From positions 1 to 33,866 of the forward strand of contig CALUYW010000020.1 in the NCBI GenBank assembly GCA_944325105.1: DNA of 33,866 nt, in the 5' to 3' direction. This document shows positions 24,014-32,950 of this stretch, one piece after another. The translations under genes were made by a program, and so were the position numbers. Source of the stretch: Candidatus Gastranaerophilales bacterium. GTDB lineage: Bacteria > Cyanobacteriota > Vampirovibrionia > Gastranaerophilales > Gastranaerophilaceae. The notes beneath the pieces were generated by a model. It did not search any database, was not told the DNA's origin, and was given only the letters and a program-made list of their open reading frames with translations. Position 1 is the first letter of the stretch; each line of letters opens with the position of its first letter.

Positions 24014-25321
24014 TTAATCAGAACATTCTTCCAGTGCTTCACGAGTAGCTATCAGATATGCATACCCATTCTTTCTATCAGGCTCCAAATGAGCACCTTC
24101 TGCCCACTCGTTCCATGTGTTAATAAAAACAATTTGCTTGTCTTTGCTGTGATTTTTCTGTGTCCATTTTATACAGTATGTTAACCATTTTTTATAAAGA
24201 GCAGGCGAAGTTTCTTCAAAAATACTACACCCAGTTTCGGCACAACGAGATGAATTATCCCAACTTGGAAAAACCGCCTGGAATAAAGTATATGGCGAAG
24301 ATATATTCTTATAAGTTTCATTTTGAATATATTTTTTCATATCATAAATAGTGGCTTTTAATTTTGGATTAACATAGCCCTTTATTTCTTTTATAGGGAC
24401 ATTATGCGCATGATTTGCATTACTTCTAAGATTGTGAGGTGGAAAATCAACCCAAGCATCAAAATCCCAATCCTTGGGATTACTATTGTAAATTCCGGTT
24501 TCAAACATGTCAGAAGTTCTACATGAGATAATATACAAATCATTTAAATTGTTTTCTTTTGCCAATACCCTTAGTCGGTTAACAAATTTTCTAACCTCAT
24601 CTTTAGGGTATTTATGTAGCTTATAAAATAATAATAGAGACTTGTCGCCTATTTTAATCCAACGGTCGTCCTTCATGAAGGGGAGAACATCTTTAAAAAA
24701 CAGGTCTGCTTCATTTGCATTAAATTCCATTTTTATCATGACTTCGTTGTTACCTGTATCCCATTTTCTGCACCAGTTTTCTAGAACCCAACAAAAACAA
24801 AACGGAAAATCCAAATCCGCATTTTTAAGAAAATTTTCAAATGGTTTTTCCAATAATTTCTTTCCTGAGAACCAATAATAATAAGAACAAAATCCATATA
24901 TGCCAAATTGCTTCGCAAGTTCAATTTGTCTTTTCATCACGTCATCATGTGATAAATCATAAAATCCAACGTCAATTGGCAAATGAGGTTGATAATGTCC
25001 TGTATATTGAGGCAAAATTTTTGCAACATTATACCATTCTGTAAACCCCTTTCCATGAAAAGCATCATTCAGTGGGATTGGGTAAAATTGCGGCAAATAA
25101 AAAGCTATTAAATGAGTATTAAAAGTTTTAGCCGGCTTAAAGCTAGGAACAACAGGAATAACATTCATAGTGCTTTCCAAAAATTTTACGTAATCAACAT
25201 ACTCATTGATTGCACGTATGGTTTTTTCTGTTTTAAATGCAATCCTCAAGCCTAATATTGTAATAACTTTGTGCATTTCTTTATTTCTAATGGAAAATAT
25301 ATTTTGTATTAGCTTTTTCAT
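24014..25321 (-). CDS. WbsX-like glycan biosynthesis protein (GH99-like domain)
   Basis: A 435-residue protein. Residues 70-430 match the glycosyltransferase WbsX family (PF14307, GH99-like fold): LIAFYLPQFYPIPLNDAFHGKGFTEW near the start, HYQPHLPIDVGFYDL, YGFCSYYYWFSGKKLLEKP, FCFCWVLENW, FPSWDNSSR and, near the end, VFINTWNEWAEGAHLEPD. Members occur in O-antigen and capsule clusters and are assumed to act on glycans. Residues 1-31 are a separate module (IFSIRN, HKVITILGLR) also found in the neighbouring protein; at DNA level the two are nearly identical. It is the last gene of the minus-strand cluster. Confidence 0.9.
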   Translation of the reverse strand: MKKLIQNIFSIRNKEMHKVITILGLRIAFKTEKTIRAINEYVDYVKFLESTMNVIPVVPSFKPAKTFNTHLIAFYLPQFYPIPLNDAFHGKGFTEWYNVAKILPQYTGHYQPHLPIDVGFYDLSHDDVMKRQIELAKQFGIYGFCSYYYWFSGKKLLEKPFENFLKNADLDFPFCFCWVLENWCRKWDTGNNEVMIKMEFNANEADLFFKDVLPFMKDDRWIKIGDKSLLLFYKLHKYPKDEVRKFVNRLRVLAKENNLNDLYIISCRTSDMFETGIYNSNPKDWDFDAWVDFPPHNLRSNANHAHNVPIKEIKGYVNPKLKATIYDMKKYIQNETYKNISSPYTLFQAVFPSWDNSSRCAETGCSIFEETSPALYKKWLTYCIKWTQKNHSKDKQIVFINTWNEWAEGAHLEPDRKNGYAYLIATREALEECSD

Positions 25322-25322
25322 G
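25251..25322 (-). repeat. Duplicated 5' coding segment, copy 1
   Basis: The first 60 codon bases of the WbsX-like gene match 26366-26425 at 56 of 60 positions, and similarity continues a little on both sides into the ribosome-binding region. It encodes the MKKL.QNIFSIRN...HKVI module. Recent duplication or recombination of gene 5' ends explains it best. Confidence 0.8.
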
Positions 25323-25409
25323 GCAACCCTTCTTTATTTTTAATTCTAATATTTTCTCAATATAGTAGGTTTAAAATTTTATACGTACTACTGTAACGCT
25401 ATTTTCAGG

Positions 25410-26426
25410 CTAGTAATTGTGAACATCTTCTAGCAAATGATTTATATAAGTGTATTTGCAATCGTCTTTTTTACAAGTTTTCCATAGCTTATGTATTGGA
25501 GATAAATTTAAAACAAGTCTAAATTTTTCTTTATCAAACTCGTTAAACATTATTTTTTGCAGTACACAATATTTTTCACACGGAATGTAGGGAATATTCA
25601 TAAAATCTAATTTAATATCTCTAGAATAAAATATCAATGTAGTTAAAAAATAATGCCAAAAAAGATAATGTATTGCTTTGTCCTCTTTTTCCCAATATGC
25701 AAATAATAAATTTAACATACCCTTCAAAATTGCATTATTAGGGGCTGATGCATGTATAAAAGATTGTGTACTTGTTATTGGCACAGGTTCATAATTACCA
25801 ATGTTAGAAAGAATCATAAATTCTTCCAAGCCCATATTTTCATCAATCATATTACCAATTCCCTCCTTAAATACAAAAAAACTTGAATTTTCAATTGCGT
25901 CAGGAATTCTATCTGACATATAGATTGTTGCATCCACCCATGTTCCACCATATTTAAACAACAGGCATGTTCTAATGATGTCACTAAAATGCTGAACCGA
26001 AACCTTACCTTCGGCATATTTTTTACATATAAAACCAGGCAACTGGACATACTCATTCAAATTTTCATTCGTTAAAAGAATAACCTGACGATGCGGATTA
26101 TTTCTTTTGACACTATTAATACAAACTCTTACAATATCGGGCATATCTTCTTTTCCTTGTGCCCAAAACTGCCAGATAACATTTTGAAATTTATCTGAAA
26201 TTTCAATATCAATATTTCTATCATAGGCAGTTATGTATTTTTTTAAATACCTAACAGTTGTATCGCCACCCTTTAGAACTTCCGGAATCTCATCGTTGCC
26301 ATCTTTTTCTATTTTTTTCTTTAAAAATTTTATGTTTAAAAACTTTATTTTTAGACCAAATATTATAATAACTTTGTGCATTCCATCATTTCTAATGGAA
26401 AATATATTTTGCATTAGCTTTTTCAT
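25410..26426 (-). CDS. Capsular polysaccharide synthesis-type glycosyltransferase
   Basis: A 338-residue protein. From about residue 85 it reads VIWQFWAQGKEDMPDIVRVCINSVKRNNPHRQVILLTNENLNEYV, then FSDIIRTCLLFKYGGTWVDATIYMSD, which matches capsular polysaccharide synthesis proteins (PF05704) related to GT32; the D-A-T of WVDAT stands at the metal-binding DXD position. It would transfer a sugar from a nucleotide sugar; donor and acceptor are unknown. Residues 1-31 are the duplicated IFSIRN...HKVIIIFGLKIKF module. Start supported by AAGGAAAG upstream. It is followed, after an 88-bp gap, by the WbsX-like gene. Confidence 0.85.
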   Translation of the reverse strand: MKKLMQNIFSIRNDGMHKVIIIFGLKIKFLNIKFLKKKIEKDGNDEIPEVLKGGDTTVRYLKKYITAYDRNIDIEISDKFQNVIWQFWAQGKEDMPDIVRVCINSVKRNNPHRQVILLTNENLNEYVQLPGFICKKYAEGKVSVQHFSDIIRTCLLFKYGGTWVDATIYMSDRIPDAIENSSFFVFKEGIGNMIDENMGLEEFMILSNIGNYEPVPITSTQSFIHASAPNNAILKGMLNLLFAYWEKEDKAIHYLFWHYFLTTLIFYSRDIKLDFMNIPYIPCEKYCVLQKIMFNEFDKEKFRLVLNLSPIHKLWKTCKKDDCKYTYINHLLEDVHNY

Positions 26427-26427
26427 G
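26356..26427 (-). repeat. Duplicated 5' coding segment, copy 2
   Basis: Counterpart of 25251-25322, offset by 1105 bp; 56 of 60 bases agree across 26366-26425. Differences cluster in the variable spacer between IFSIRN and HKVI. Confidence 0.8.
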
Positions 26428-26466
26428 GTAGTCTTTCCTTATTTATCAACCAATAATGAAAACATA

Positions 26467-27216
26467 TCAATAGGCTAAAGTATTTCTATTTCTCAGATAT
26501 TCTAAAAACTTAGCCGAATCTGCCTCTATATATAAATCATTTCTTATATCGGAAATACTTTTATAGGATAACGTCATATACTCATCTTTTATTTGACTAT
26601 AATTATCAGACAACACTTTAGAACACGGGTCTAAATTAGTTACACAACAAAGTCCAGTATATCCTTCATTCATATTTACAATTTTTAAATCAGGACGATA
26701 CTTGCAAAGTATTAGAACAATTTTAAATACATCACCAGTCCAAAACCCCTGTTTTCTTTCTCTTAACGAAGATATTTCATCAACAGGCGTAGTATCATGT
26801 AGACATATAACAGTGTTTTTATGAGAATTTTTCTCTAAATTAATAAAATCGCGCAAATAATACTCAAACAAATGCATTCCGTCAATGAATGCAAAATCTA
26901 TAGGCATACTAAATTCATTTTTTATAGAATGTTGCTCAAAAAACTCATCAGAAGTTTGGCAAAAAAGATGGGTATTTTCTTTTAAATTTTCATTCTTACA
27001 AGGCATAGGATCTATGCCAATTGAAACAGTTTGATCACCCGCAAGAACTATAGAATCACCATTTCTAACTCCAATTTCTACATACAACTTAGGCATAATA
27101 CATTCATGTAATTGTCTTAAATATTCCAAATACTTTAAATAAGCATCTATATCATATTTTCCATTAGTGTTTATGCCTTTTGAAAATAATTCTTTGAAAA
27201 ATTTTCCTATATACAT
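26467..27216 (-). CDS. Class I SAM-dependent methyltransferase (Methyltransf_24-like)
   Basis: A 249-residue protein with LYVEIGVRNGDSIVLAG (SAM motif I, about 44-60), GIDPMP at the end of beta 2, FAFIDGMHLFEYYLRDFINLEKNSHKNTVICLHDTTPVD (motif with the DGxH and HD acidic residues typical of Methyltransf_24), and a C-terminal GYTGLCCVTN. Such enzymes in polysaccharide clusters often O-methylate sugars. It lies between the aminotransferase and the GT32-like gene, 14 nt downstream of the former, in the same direction. Confidence 0.85.
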   Translation of the reverse strand: MYIGKFFKELFSKGINTNGKYDIDAYLKYLEYLRQLHECIMPKLYVEIGVRNGDSIVLAGDQTVSIGIDPMPCKNENLKENTHLFCQTSDEFFEQHSIKNEFSMPIDFAFIDGMHLFEYYLRDFINLEKNSHKNTVICLHDTTPVDEISSLRERKQGFWTGDVFKIVLILCKYRPDLKIVNMNEGYTGLCCVTNLDPCSKVLSDNYSQIKDEYMTLSYKSISDIRNDLYIEADSAKFLEYLRNRNTLAY

Positions 27217-27230
27217 TATAACTCCGTGCC

Positions 27231-28373
27231 CTATCTTGCAAATTTAATTACATTTTCCGCTATATACTCGCGTTCCTCTTTATTCACCCACCAACCAACA
27301 GGAATACAAAGGTGAGTGCGATTAAAGGACTCAACGCCAGGAAGTTTTGTTTTGAACTCCGCAAACATTGAATGCGTATCATTGCGAGCATGGACTTTTG
27401 ATGCCATAATACCCAATTCCTTAAGTTTGCCCATTAATTCATCGCGATTATTAACATGGATAGTGTATAGCCAGTATGCAGATTTTCCATCCGGATTTTC
27501 TGGACAAACAGTGATTGAAGAAACACCCTTGAAAGCATTATTATAGAAAGTTGCGTTTTCTCTGTGCTTGAGCAAAATTTCAGGTAAATGTTTAAAGTTT
27601 TCATTTCCGATAACAGCACAAACATCATTCATATGAAATTTATAACCTGCTTCCGGAACATCAATTTCGCAACGCAAATCAATACCCTCACGTATTGTTC
27701 TATCTATACCGTACCAACGTAATAATTTTGCACGTTCAAAATCTTTTTTTGATTTTAACCACAACAAACCCCCATCAACAGATGTAACATGTTTAATTGC
27801 TTGTAAAGAGTTCATTGAATAATCTGAATGATTCCCAAATTTTTGTCCTTTGTACTCCATACCCATCGAATGTGCACCATCTTCAATAGTTTTAATGCCT
27901 GCATCATGGGCAATTTTATTAATTTTTTCAACCTCGCAAGGATTACCACCCCAATGAACCATTGTTACTGCTTTTGTATTTTTAGTAATTTTACGCTCTA
28001 TATCATCAGGCAAAATACCTCCCGTTATCGGATCAACGTCTGCCCAGACAATTTTTGCTCCGTTGCTTAATATTGGAGTATTTGTTGCGGTACAAGTGAT
28101 TGGAGTAGAAATTATTTCATCCGAGTTTGTGTTGTAATAACCTTTTGAATCATTTTGATGTAGTGCAATATGGTAAGCCAGATGTAGTGCGGATGTTCCC
28201 GAATTTAGAGTACACAAATAATCATTACCAGTATAAGCTCTTAAATTTTCTTCAAACTCAGCAACCCTTGGACCCTCACCTATCCAACCACTATGAATAA
28301 CGTCCAAAAGAGGTTTATCAACATCTTTCGATACAAAAACTTTAAAAAGCGGTATTATCTTATTTTGACTCAT
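27231..28373 (-). CDS. DegT/DnrJ/EryC1/StrS-family sugar aminotransferase
   Basis: A 380-residue PLP enzyme that places an amino group on a keto-sugar nucleotide. Landmarks: IHSGWIGEGPRVAEFEENL (27-45), LNSGTSALHLAYHIA (56-70), TPITCTATNTPIL, VHWGGNPCE, IEDGAHSMGMEYKGQ with D165, and SLQAIKHVTSVDGG with the PLP lysine K194. It suggests that the surface glycan contains an amino sugar. AAAGGAA precedes the ATG. No dehydratase to make the keto-sugar is present in the window. Confidence 0.93.
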   Translation of the reverse strand: MSQNKIIPLFKVFVSKDVDKPLLDVIHSGWIGEGPRVAEFEENLRAYTGNDYLCTLNSGTSALHLAYHIALHQNDSKGYYNTNSDEIISTPITCTATNTPILSNGAKIVWADVDPITGGILPDDIERKITKNTKAVTMVHWGGNPCEVEKINKIAHDAGIKTIEDGAHSMGMEYKGQKFGNHSDYSMNSLQAIKHVTSVDGGLLWLKSKKDFERAKLLRWYGIDRTIREGIDLRCEIDVPEAGYKFHMNDVCAVIGNENFKHLPEILLKHRENATFYNNAFKGVSSITVCPENPDGKSAYWLYTIHVNNRDELMGKLKELGIMASKVHARNDTHSMFAEFKTKLPGVESFNRTHLCIPVGWWVNKEEREYIAENVIKFAR

Positions 28374-28391
28374 GATTGCTATTCCTTTCAG

Positions 28392-29720
28392 TTAATATTT
28401 AAATTCGGTTGGCATCGATTTAAGTTTTTTCAGCCTTTTATATTCTTGTTTAAATTTTAATTTTGCATTGCCAAGGGTAACCTTTGATAAAATTCGAAAC
28501 AATAACTCCTTAAATCGAGAATATGCACATAGTTCTTTTAACTTAAAAAGATCACCAACCTCTATTTTGTTTTTATCTCTGACACAAAGTTCAATATAAA
28601 AATTGTTTTGGCAATACGTTTGAAAATACAATTTATAAAATCGATTTACATATTTTAGTGGGTCAAAAGAAACATTAAAATCATCTAGTCCAAAATCTTT
28701 TAAAAATGATTTTACATATTTTGTCAAACCAACAATAAACGGACCATGCGGATGATTAACCGGCAAGGGATTTTCGTATGCTTGCACCACAAAACACTCG
28801 GCCTCTGCAGCCTCATTTACTATATATTGAGAATCATATTCCTCGTTACGGTTTAGCAAAATAAGTTGTTTACCTTTTTGCCCAAATAAGATATTGTGAA
28901 ATGCGGTTCCATTAATACCCGCTAAAACCTTTGCCCCTTTAATAATTGAAATTTGTTCTTTCAAGGAAAGATTTTGCATTTCCACGGAATGAAAACCATT
29001 TTTATTAAAAACCTTTTCTAAATTCTCCTCTCCAAAACATTTAGCAAGACCACTCCAGTGTTTGCGACTAAAAAACACTTTTTCATATGGAGCTGGTTTA
29101 ATATCTTTTGCTGCCTCGCTAAAAGGTAAAATAAAATCTTCTGTCCAATCCTTGTAATAGACACTTGATAACGCAGGACATATAACTTTTTTAAATTGTG
29201 TCGGCTTATCAACCAAAATCAAGTGCTCTGGAGGAATATTTAGCAAATCAAAAAAGTCTCGCATATATTTTGGAAGCTCTTGATTAAACACCGCAAAAAC
29301 AATAGGAGTACTTTTGTCGCAATTTTTAAGGTAATAGTAAAGACGAGTCGTGCTTTGTAGCAAGAAATGGCCATAATGAGGAATTAGCAGTCCACCCCAA
29401 ATCACTGTTTTATTGACAAAAGGAATTTCATCAGGCAATTTTAAATCAACAAAGCGCATTTCTGCCATCCCTGTACCTGGTACATATTCTCTGTTGCTGT
29501 TTAAGACGCCAACCTCAGCATTATATAGCTTGTATTCTGGAAGCTGGCGTATTACACCTTGCAAATAGTATTTGTTGACAGATGCTTGCGGAGATAAAAC
29601 AATACCAAGGTCAACACAAGTTTCTTTTTTCATTACTTGCTGGCGCATATGTTTTTTACACCACTCACCATCTACAAAAAGCTTTAAGGATTCATTATCC
29701 ATATATAAATATTTAGTCAT
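28392..29720 (-). CDS. GT61-family glycosyltransferase (DUF563)
   Basis: A 442-residue protein with the GT61 core: GGLLIPHYGHFLLQSTTRLYYYLKN (about 109-133), YEKVFFSRKHWSG (about 219-231), and EQISIIKGAKVLAGINGTAFHNILFG (about 255-280), where family members bind the nucleotide sugar. GT61 enzymes add xylose, GlcNAc or other sugars in eukaryotes and bacteria; the bacterial donor is unknown. The C-terminus is basic and may touch the membrane. The start overlaps the upstream methyltransferase stop by 8 nt, implying coupled translation. Confidence 0.85.
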   Translation of the reverse strand: MTKYLYMDNESLKLFVDGEWCKKHMRQQVMKKETCVDLGIVLSPQASVNKYYLQGVIRQLPEYKLYNAEVGVLNSNREYVPGTGMAEMRFVDLKLPDEIPFVNKTVIWGGLLIPHYGHFLLQSTTRLYYYLKNCDKSTPIVFAVFNQELPKYMRDFFDLLNIPPEHLILVDKPTQFKKVICPALSSVYYKDWTEDFILPFSEAAKDIKPAPYEKVFFSRKHWSGLAKCFGEENLEKVFNKNGFHSVEMQNLSLKEQISIIKGAKVLAGINGTAFHNILFGQKGKQLILLNRNEEYDSQYIVNEAAEAECFVVQAYENPLPVNHPHGPFIVGLTKYVKSFLKDFGLDDFNVSFDPLKYVNRFYKLYFQTYCQNNFYIELCVRDKNKIEVGDLFKLKELCAYSRFKELLFRILSKVTLGNAKLKFKQEYKRLKKLKSMPTEFKY

Positions 29721-31410
29721 CTATAGACTCTTTCCTTTTATAAGTAAATTTAATTCCAAATATCTTAATTTTGTATTTACTATCTTGTACCGTTACTGAA
29801 CCAATCCGAATTCCTAAAAAACATATTTCTTTACTTTGGTTTTTATTTAAAGGCTTGTTGAATACCTTTTCGTAATCCTCAAATTGGTCCCCACCCCCAG
29901 TAACTGCATACTGAAATGCAATTTCTTGCATAATATTAGATTTTAAATCAGGTGTATCATTGTATCGCTTACACAATTCCACATAATAATCATTCAATGA
30001 ATTGAACTGAAAATGTTCCAAATAAATAAAATAATCCGCTATATTAACAAGCGTACGGAATATAAAATAATTTCTTCTAATTTCAAAATTAGGGCAATAT
30101 TCATTATCAAAATTAATAAACTCGCCATTTAAAATTTTTACGTTCTTTGCTACTGCATCAATTGCAATAGACTGCAAAACACTGGAGTTTTCAACAGAAA
30201 ATTTTTCAAAAACAAATTCAAAGAACCTATCCAACAAGTCAAGAAAGGCTTTTTCGTTTCCATAATATGCATAATTTAACAACAACCAAGAAAGCGATTC
30301 ACCCTTATATAAAGGCTCCTTGGAAAAACAATTAGAAAAAATATCAGATGTTTCTTTGATGTTATCAGAATTAAGATACCTTTTGGTAGTGTAGTATTCC
30401 TCGTTTTTATGTATGATTTCTGTTACTACATCATTTTTTCTGCCATAAGTATACAAAAAACCCTGAACACCTTCGTTAATTACCCTGCTCAGTAATTTTT
30501 CTTTTGTTGTAGATAACACTGAATTTGAAGCAATAAACAGGTATGAATTTGAAAAATGTTCCAAAATTCCGGATTTTGCCAAGCTATTCATCGCAAGTCT
30601 TTCAGGAAACAATCGCGAACTTTTCAACCCATAATCTTCCGAGAAATAATTTGTTTCTATCTCGGCAGCAATAATTGGATTTTTTAAAACAAATTCATCT
30701 GTCAAAACAGCACGTGTACACTTGTAATCAGGAGCCAAATGGTGTGTTTCAACCGAAGCAAATCCGCATCCTGTCAATATTTCTATCATTTCTTTTTTTG
30801 AAAATGTTTTAATATCTGGGATTTCCGAATAACCGCAAAGCCCATAAAAACTTTTGCCATAATGATCTTCAGAAATGCCTGAAAAATACTTTATTCCATT
30901 TTTATTTTCTATGGATATTAAAAGCACACCATCAGGTTTTAAGAATTCTTTAGCATGTTTAATTGCCCAAACAAAAGGAGACTCATTCTTAATATACCTC
31001 CCCGCGTATTCTAAAACACCAAAAAAACATACCACATCATACTTGATATCTGTTTTGAAATCCTGATAATTGCATACAAAGCCATCCCAATTTTTTAAAT
31101 CACGTAAGCGCAGCTTAAGGCAATTAAACCTTTGCTGTGTGCCTTCAACAACTGTCAAATGGTTTGCCTTTTCGGCAATAAAACGAGATATTGCACCCAT
31201 TCCTGCGCCAAGCTCCAACACATTCAATCCTTCGAAATTTAGATGACAGACAGAATTTCTGCGCACAGAAGATAGGTGATATCTGATAGGCCAGTTGTTG
31301 TATTTGTCAGATGCAATATTTGTTGCAGAACTTAAATCTGTAGCTTCGCGCAACAATTTCTCTATATATAACTCTATATTTCCATCAGAATAGCTGATAT
31401 CTTTTGCCAT
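29713..31410 (-). CDS. SAM-dependent methyltransferase with long C-terminal region
   Basis: A 565-residue protein. SAM motif I is VLELGAGMG (64-72), followed by LTVVEGTQQRF, FKTDIKYDVVCFFGVLEYAGR and LKPDGVLLISIENKNGIKYFSG, a class I methyltransferase (Methyltransf_23-like) ending near residue 260. The remaining 300 residues are a helical region without a family I can name, closing with CFLGIRIGSV...KYKIKIFGIKFTYK, a variant of the HKVI.I.G.KIKF module seen elsewhere in the cluster. I start at ATG 31410, with AGAGGA 6 nt upstream and the previous stop overlapping (TAATG); an in-frame ATG ten codons earlier lies inside the upstream gene. Confidence 0.85.
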   Translation of the reverse strand: MAKDISYSDGNIELYIEKLLREATDLSSATNIASDKYNNWPIRYHLSSVRRNSVCHLNFEGLNVLELGAGMGAISRFIAEKANHLTVVEGTQQRFNCLKLRLRDLKNWDGFVCNYQDFKTDIKYDVVCFFGVLEYAGRYIKNESPFVWAIKHAKEFLKPDGVLLISIENKNGIKYFSGISEDHYGKSFYGLCGYSEIPDIKTFSKKEMIEILTGCGFASVETHHLAPDYKCTRAVLTDEFVLKNPIIAAEIETNYFSEDYGLKSSRLFPERLAMNSLAKSGILEHFSNSYLFIASNSVLSTTKEKLLSRVINEGVQGFLYTYGRKNDVVTEIIHKNEEYYTTKRYLNSDNIKETSDIFSNCFSKEPLYKGESLSWLLLNYAYYGNEKAFLDLLDRFFEFVFEKFSVENSSVLQSIAIDAVAKNVKILNGEFINFDNEYCPNFEIRRNYFIFRTLVNIADYFIYLEHFQFNSLNDYYVELCKRYNDTPDLKSNIMQEIAFQYAVTGGGDQFEDYEKVFNKPLNKNQSKEICFLGIRIGSVTVQDSKYKIKIFGIKFTYKRKESIDD

Positions 31411-32942
31411 TATTTTCCTCTTCTTATGCGATTTTTCCAATAACCCTTAAGCTTTATTTTTTGCAATATAGTCTTAACATTCCTTAAATTAGTATTGCTA
31501 CCGTCTGCTTGAATATTATTTCTTTCATAATTGAAACACTCGGCTATAACAAGATTCTCCCTCAATCGATAGCACAAATTTGTTTTATCTTTTAATGTCT
31601 CATTGTGTCGAATATAGAGCAAATCTACATTTGGATATTTATTGCTTAGCTTTTTTGCACAAGCAATTATTTCATTAGTCCCAATGCCACGAGATTCAAA
31701 GCCGGCAACATTTGGTAGCTCTAAGTACACCAGTAAAACTTGTTTGTCATTTTTTAACGCACTAAGAACACGACTAATTCTGCGTTGATATTTTTCTTTT
31801 ACCTTGGGAAAAACCTTGCTAAATTGTTCGCCTTTTGGAAAATCATGATTATAAACAATACCTGTTTTCTTGTTTACGTAAATATCAGCCAACCTATAGC
31901 CATTATCAATAAATTCAAAATCTTCCCTATTAAAACAAGCTTCAAAGTCTGATAATAAATAATCAATTCTTTTTGTTAAATTTGCTCCATAAAGCCAGTC
32001 AAAAGGACCGGAAAATTTTCTTAGATGATTTATTTTTAAATTTGTCGCACAAGAACATGCTTCTCCAATAGAAACAACTAAATCATACTTTTTTGTAAAA
32101 AATATTTTACTCCGCAACTTTATTTTTACTCCGCAGACAGTTATTATTTTTCTTTTTACACCGCATTTGCATTCATTTCGAATCGAAAATATTTTCTCCA
32201 TAAAGCTTGTTTTATCCATAGCCTCCTGCTTAACTTGATCTAAAGTTAGCAAGTATGGATTTTCTTTATAAATAATATTTGTGATTCTGTACGTCATTTC
32301 CTCCATTTTTGATACCACTCTGTGAGTAGTGTTATCAAAATCCCTGTAATGAATTAAAATTTCGGGCAGATTATGAAACATTGTTTTGTTCATTAATCTT
32401 GTCCACAATAAAAAGTCTTCACAGGGTGAGTAATCTTGCTCATACCTAATTCCGTTATCAATCAGCACGGATTTCCTTATCATTGAACCTGTGTGCAATA
32501 GGGCGCAAAATTTTGGCAATGCTTTTTTGATATCGATATTTTCAGTGGGAAAATTCGAGTTTTTTTTATTTGACATCCACATGAAATTACAACTAACAAC
32601 ACCAACATCCTTGTTTTCATCAAGATAACGAACTTCTTTTTTTAATCTTTCAGGCATGGAAACATCATCATGATCGAAAATTGCTAAATATTCACCTTTT
32701 GCAACTTCTAACAACTTATTTCTGCTATTTGAAATACCAATGTTTTTTTCATTTTCAAGATAAATAATTCTTTTATCATTATAAGATTTAACAATTTTCT
32801 CCAGCTCTTTATTGCCAGGAGAATCATTCAACAAAAGAAACTCAAAATCAGTGTATGTTTGATTTAAAATGCTTTCTATTGCAGCTCTCAAATATTCTTC
32901 TTTGGTGTTATACAGTGGAGTCAAAACTGATACTTTTGGCAT
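31410..32942 (-). CDS. Fusion: GT2 glycosyltransferase plus DUF1796 (papain-like) domain
   Basis: A 510-residue two-domain protein. Residues 1-235 are a GT2 (GT-A) glycosyltransferase: VSVLTPLYNTKEEYLRAAIESILNQTY, FDHDD (89-93, the metal-binding DXD site), CEDFLLWTRL. Residues 249-277 carry the IFSIRN...RKIITVCGVKIKL module as a hinge. Residues 286-500 match DUF1796, a predicted papain-like cysteine peptidase family: VVSIGEACSCATNL with C296/C298 and SGPFDWLYG, then LLVYLELPN and LLYIRHNE. DUF1796 domains occur in polysaccharide clusters, with unknown substrate. The ATG follows the upstream GT2 stop by 8 nt after AGGGGGT. Confidence 0.85.
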   Translation of the reverse strand: MPKVSVLTPLYNTKEEYLRAAIESILNQTYTDFEFLLLNDSPGNKELEKIVKSYNDKRIIYLENEKNIGISNSRNKLLEVAKGEYLAIFDHDDVSMPERLKKEVRYLDENKDVGVVSCNFMWMSNKKNSNFPTENIDIKKALPKFCALLHTGSMIRKSVLIDNGIRYEQDYSPCEDFLLWTRLMNKTMFHNLPEILIHYRDFDNTTHRVVSKMEEMTYRITNIIYKENPYLLTLDQVKQEAMDKTSFMEKIFSIRNECKCGVKRKIITVCGVKIKLRSKIFFTKKYDLVVSIGEACSCATNLKINHLRKFSGPFDWLYGANLTKRIDYLLSDFEACFNREDFEFIDNGYRLADIYVNKKTGIVYNHDFPKGEQFSKVFPKVKEKYQRRISRVLSALKNDKQVLLVYLELPNVAGFESRGIGTNEIIACAKKLSNKYPNVDLLYIRHNETLKDKTNLCYRLRENLVIAECFNYERNNIQADGSNTNLRNVKTILQKIKLKGYWKNRIRRGK

Positions 32943-32950
32943 AGCACCCC

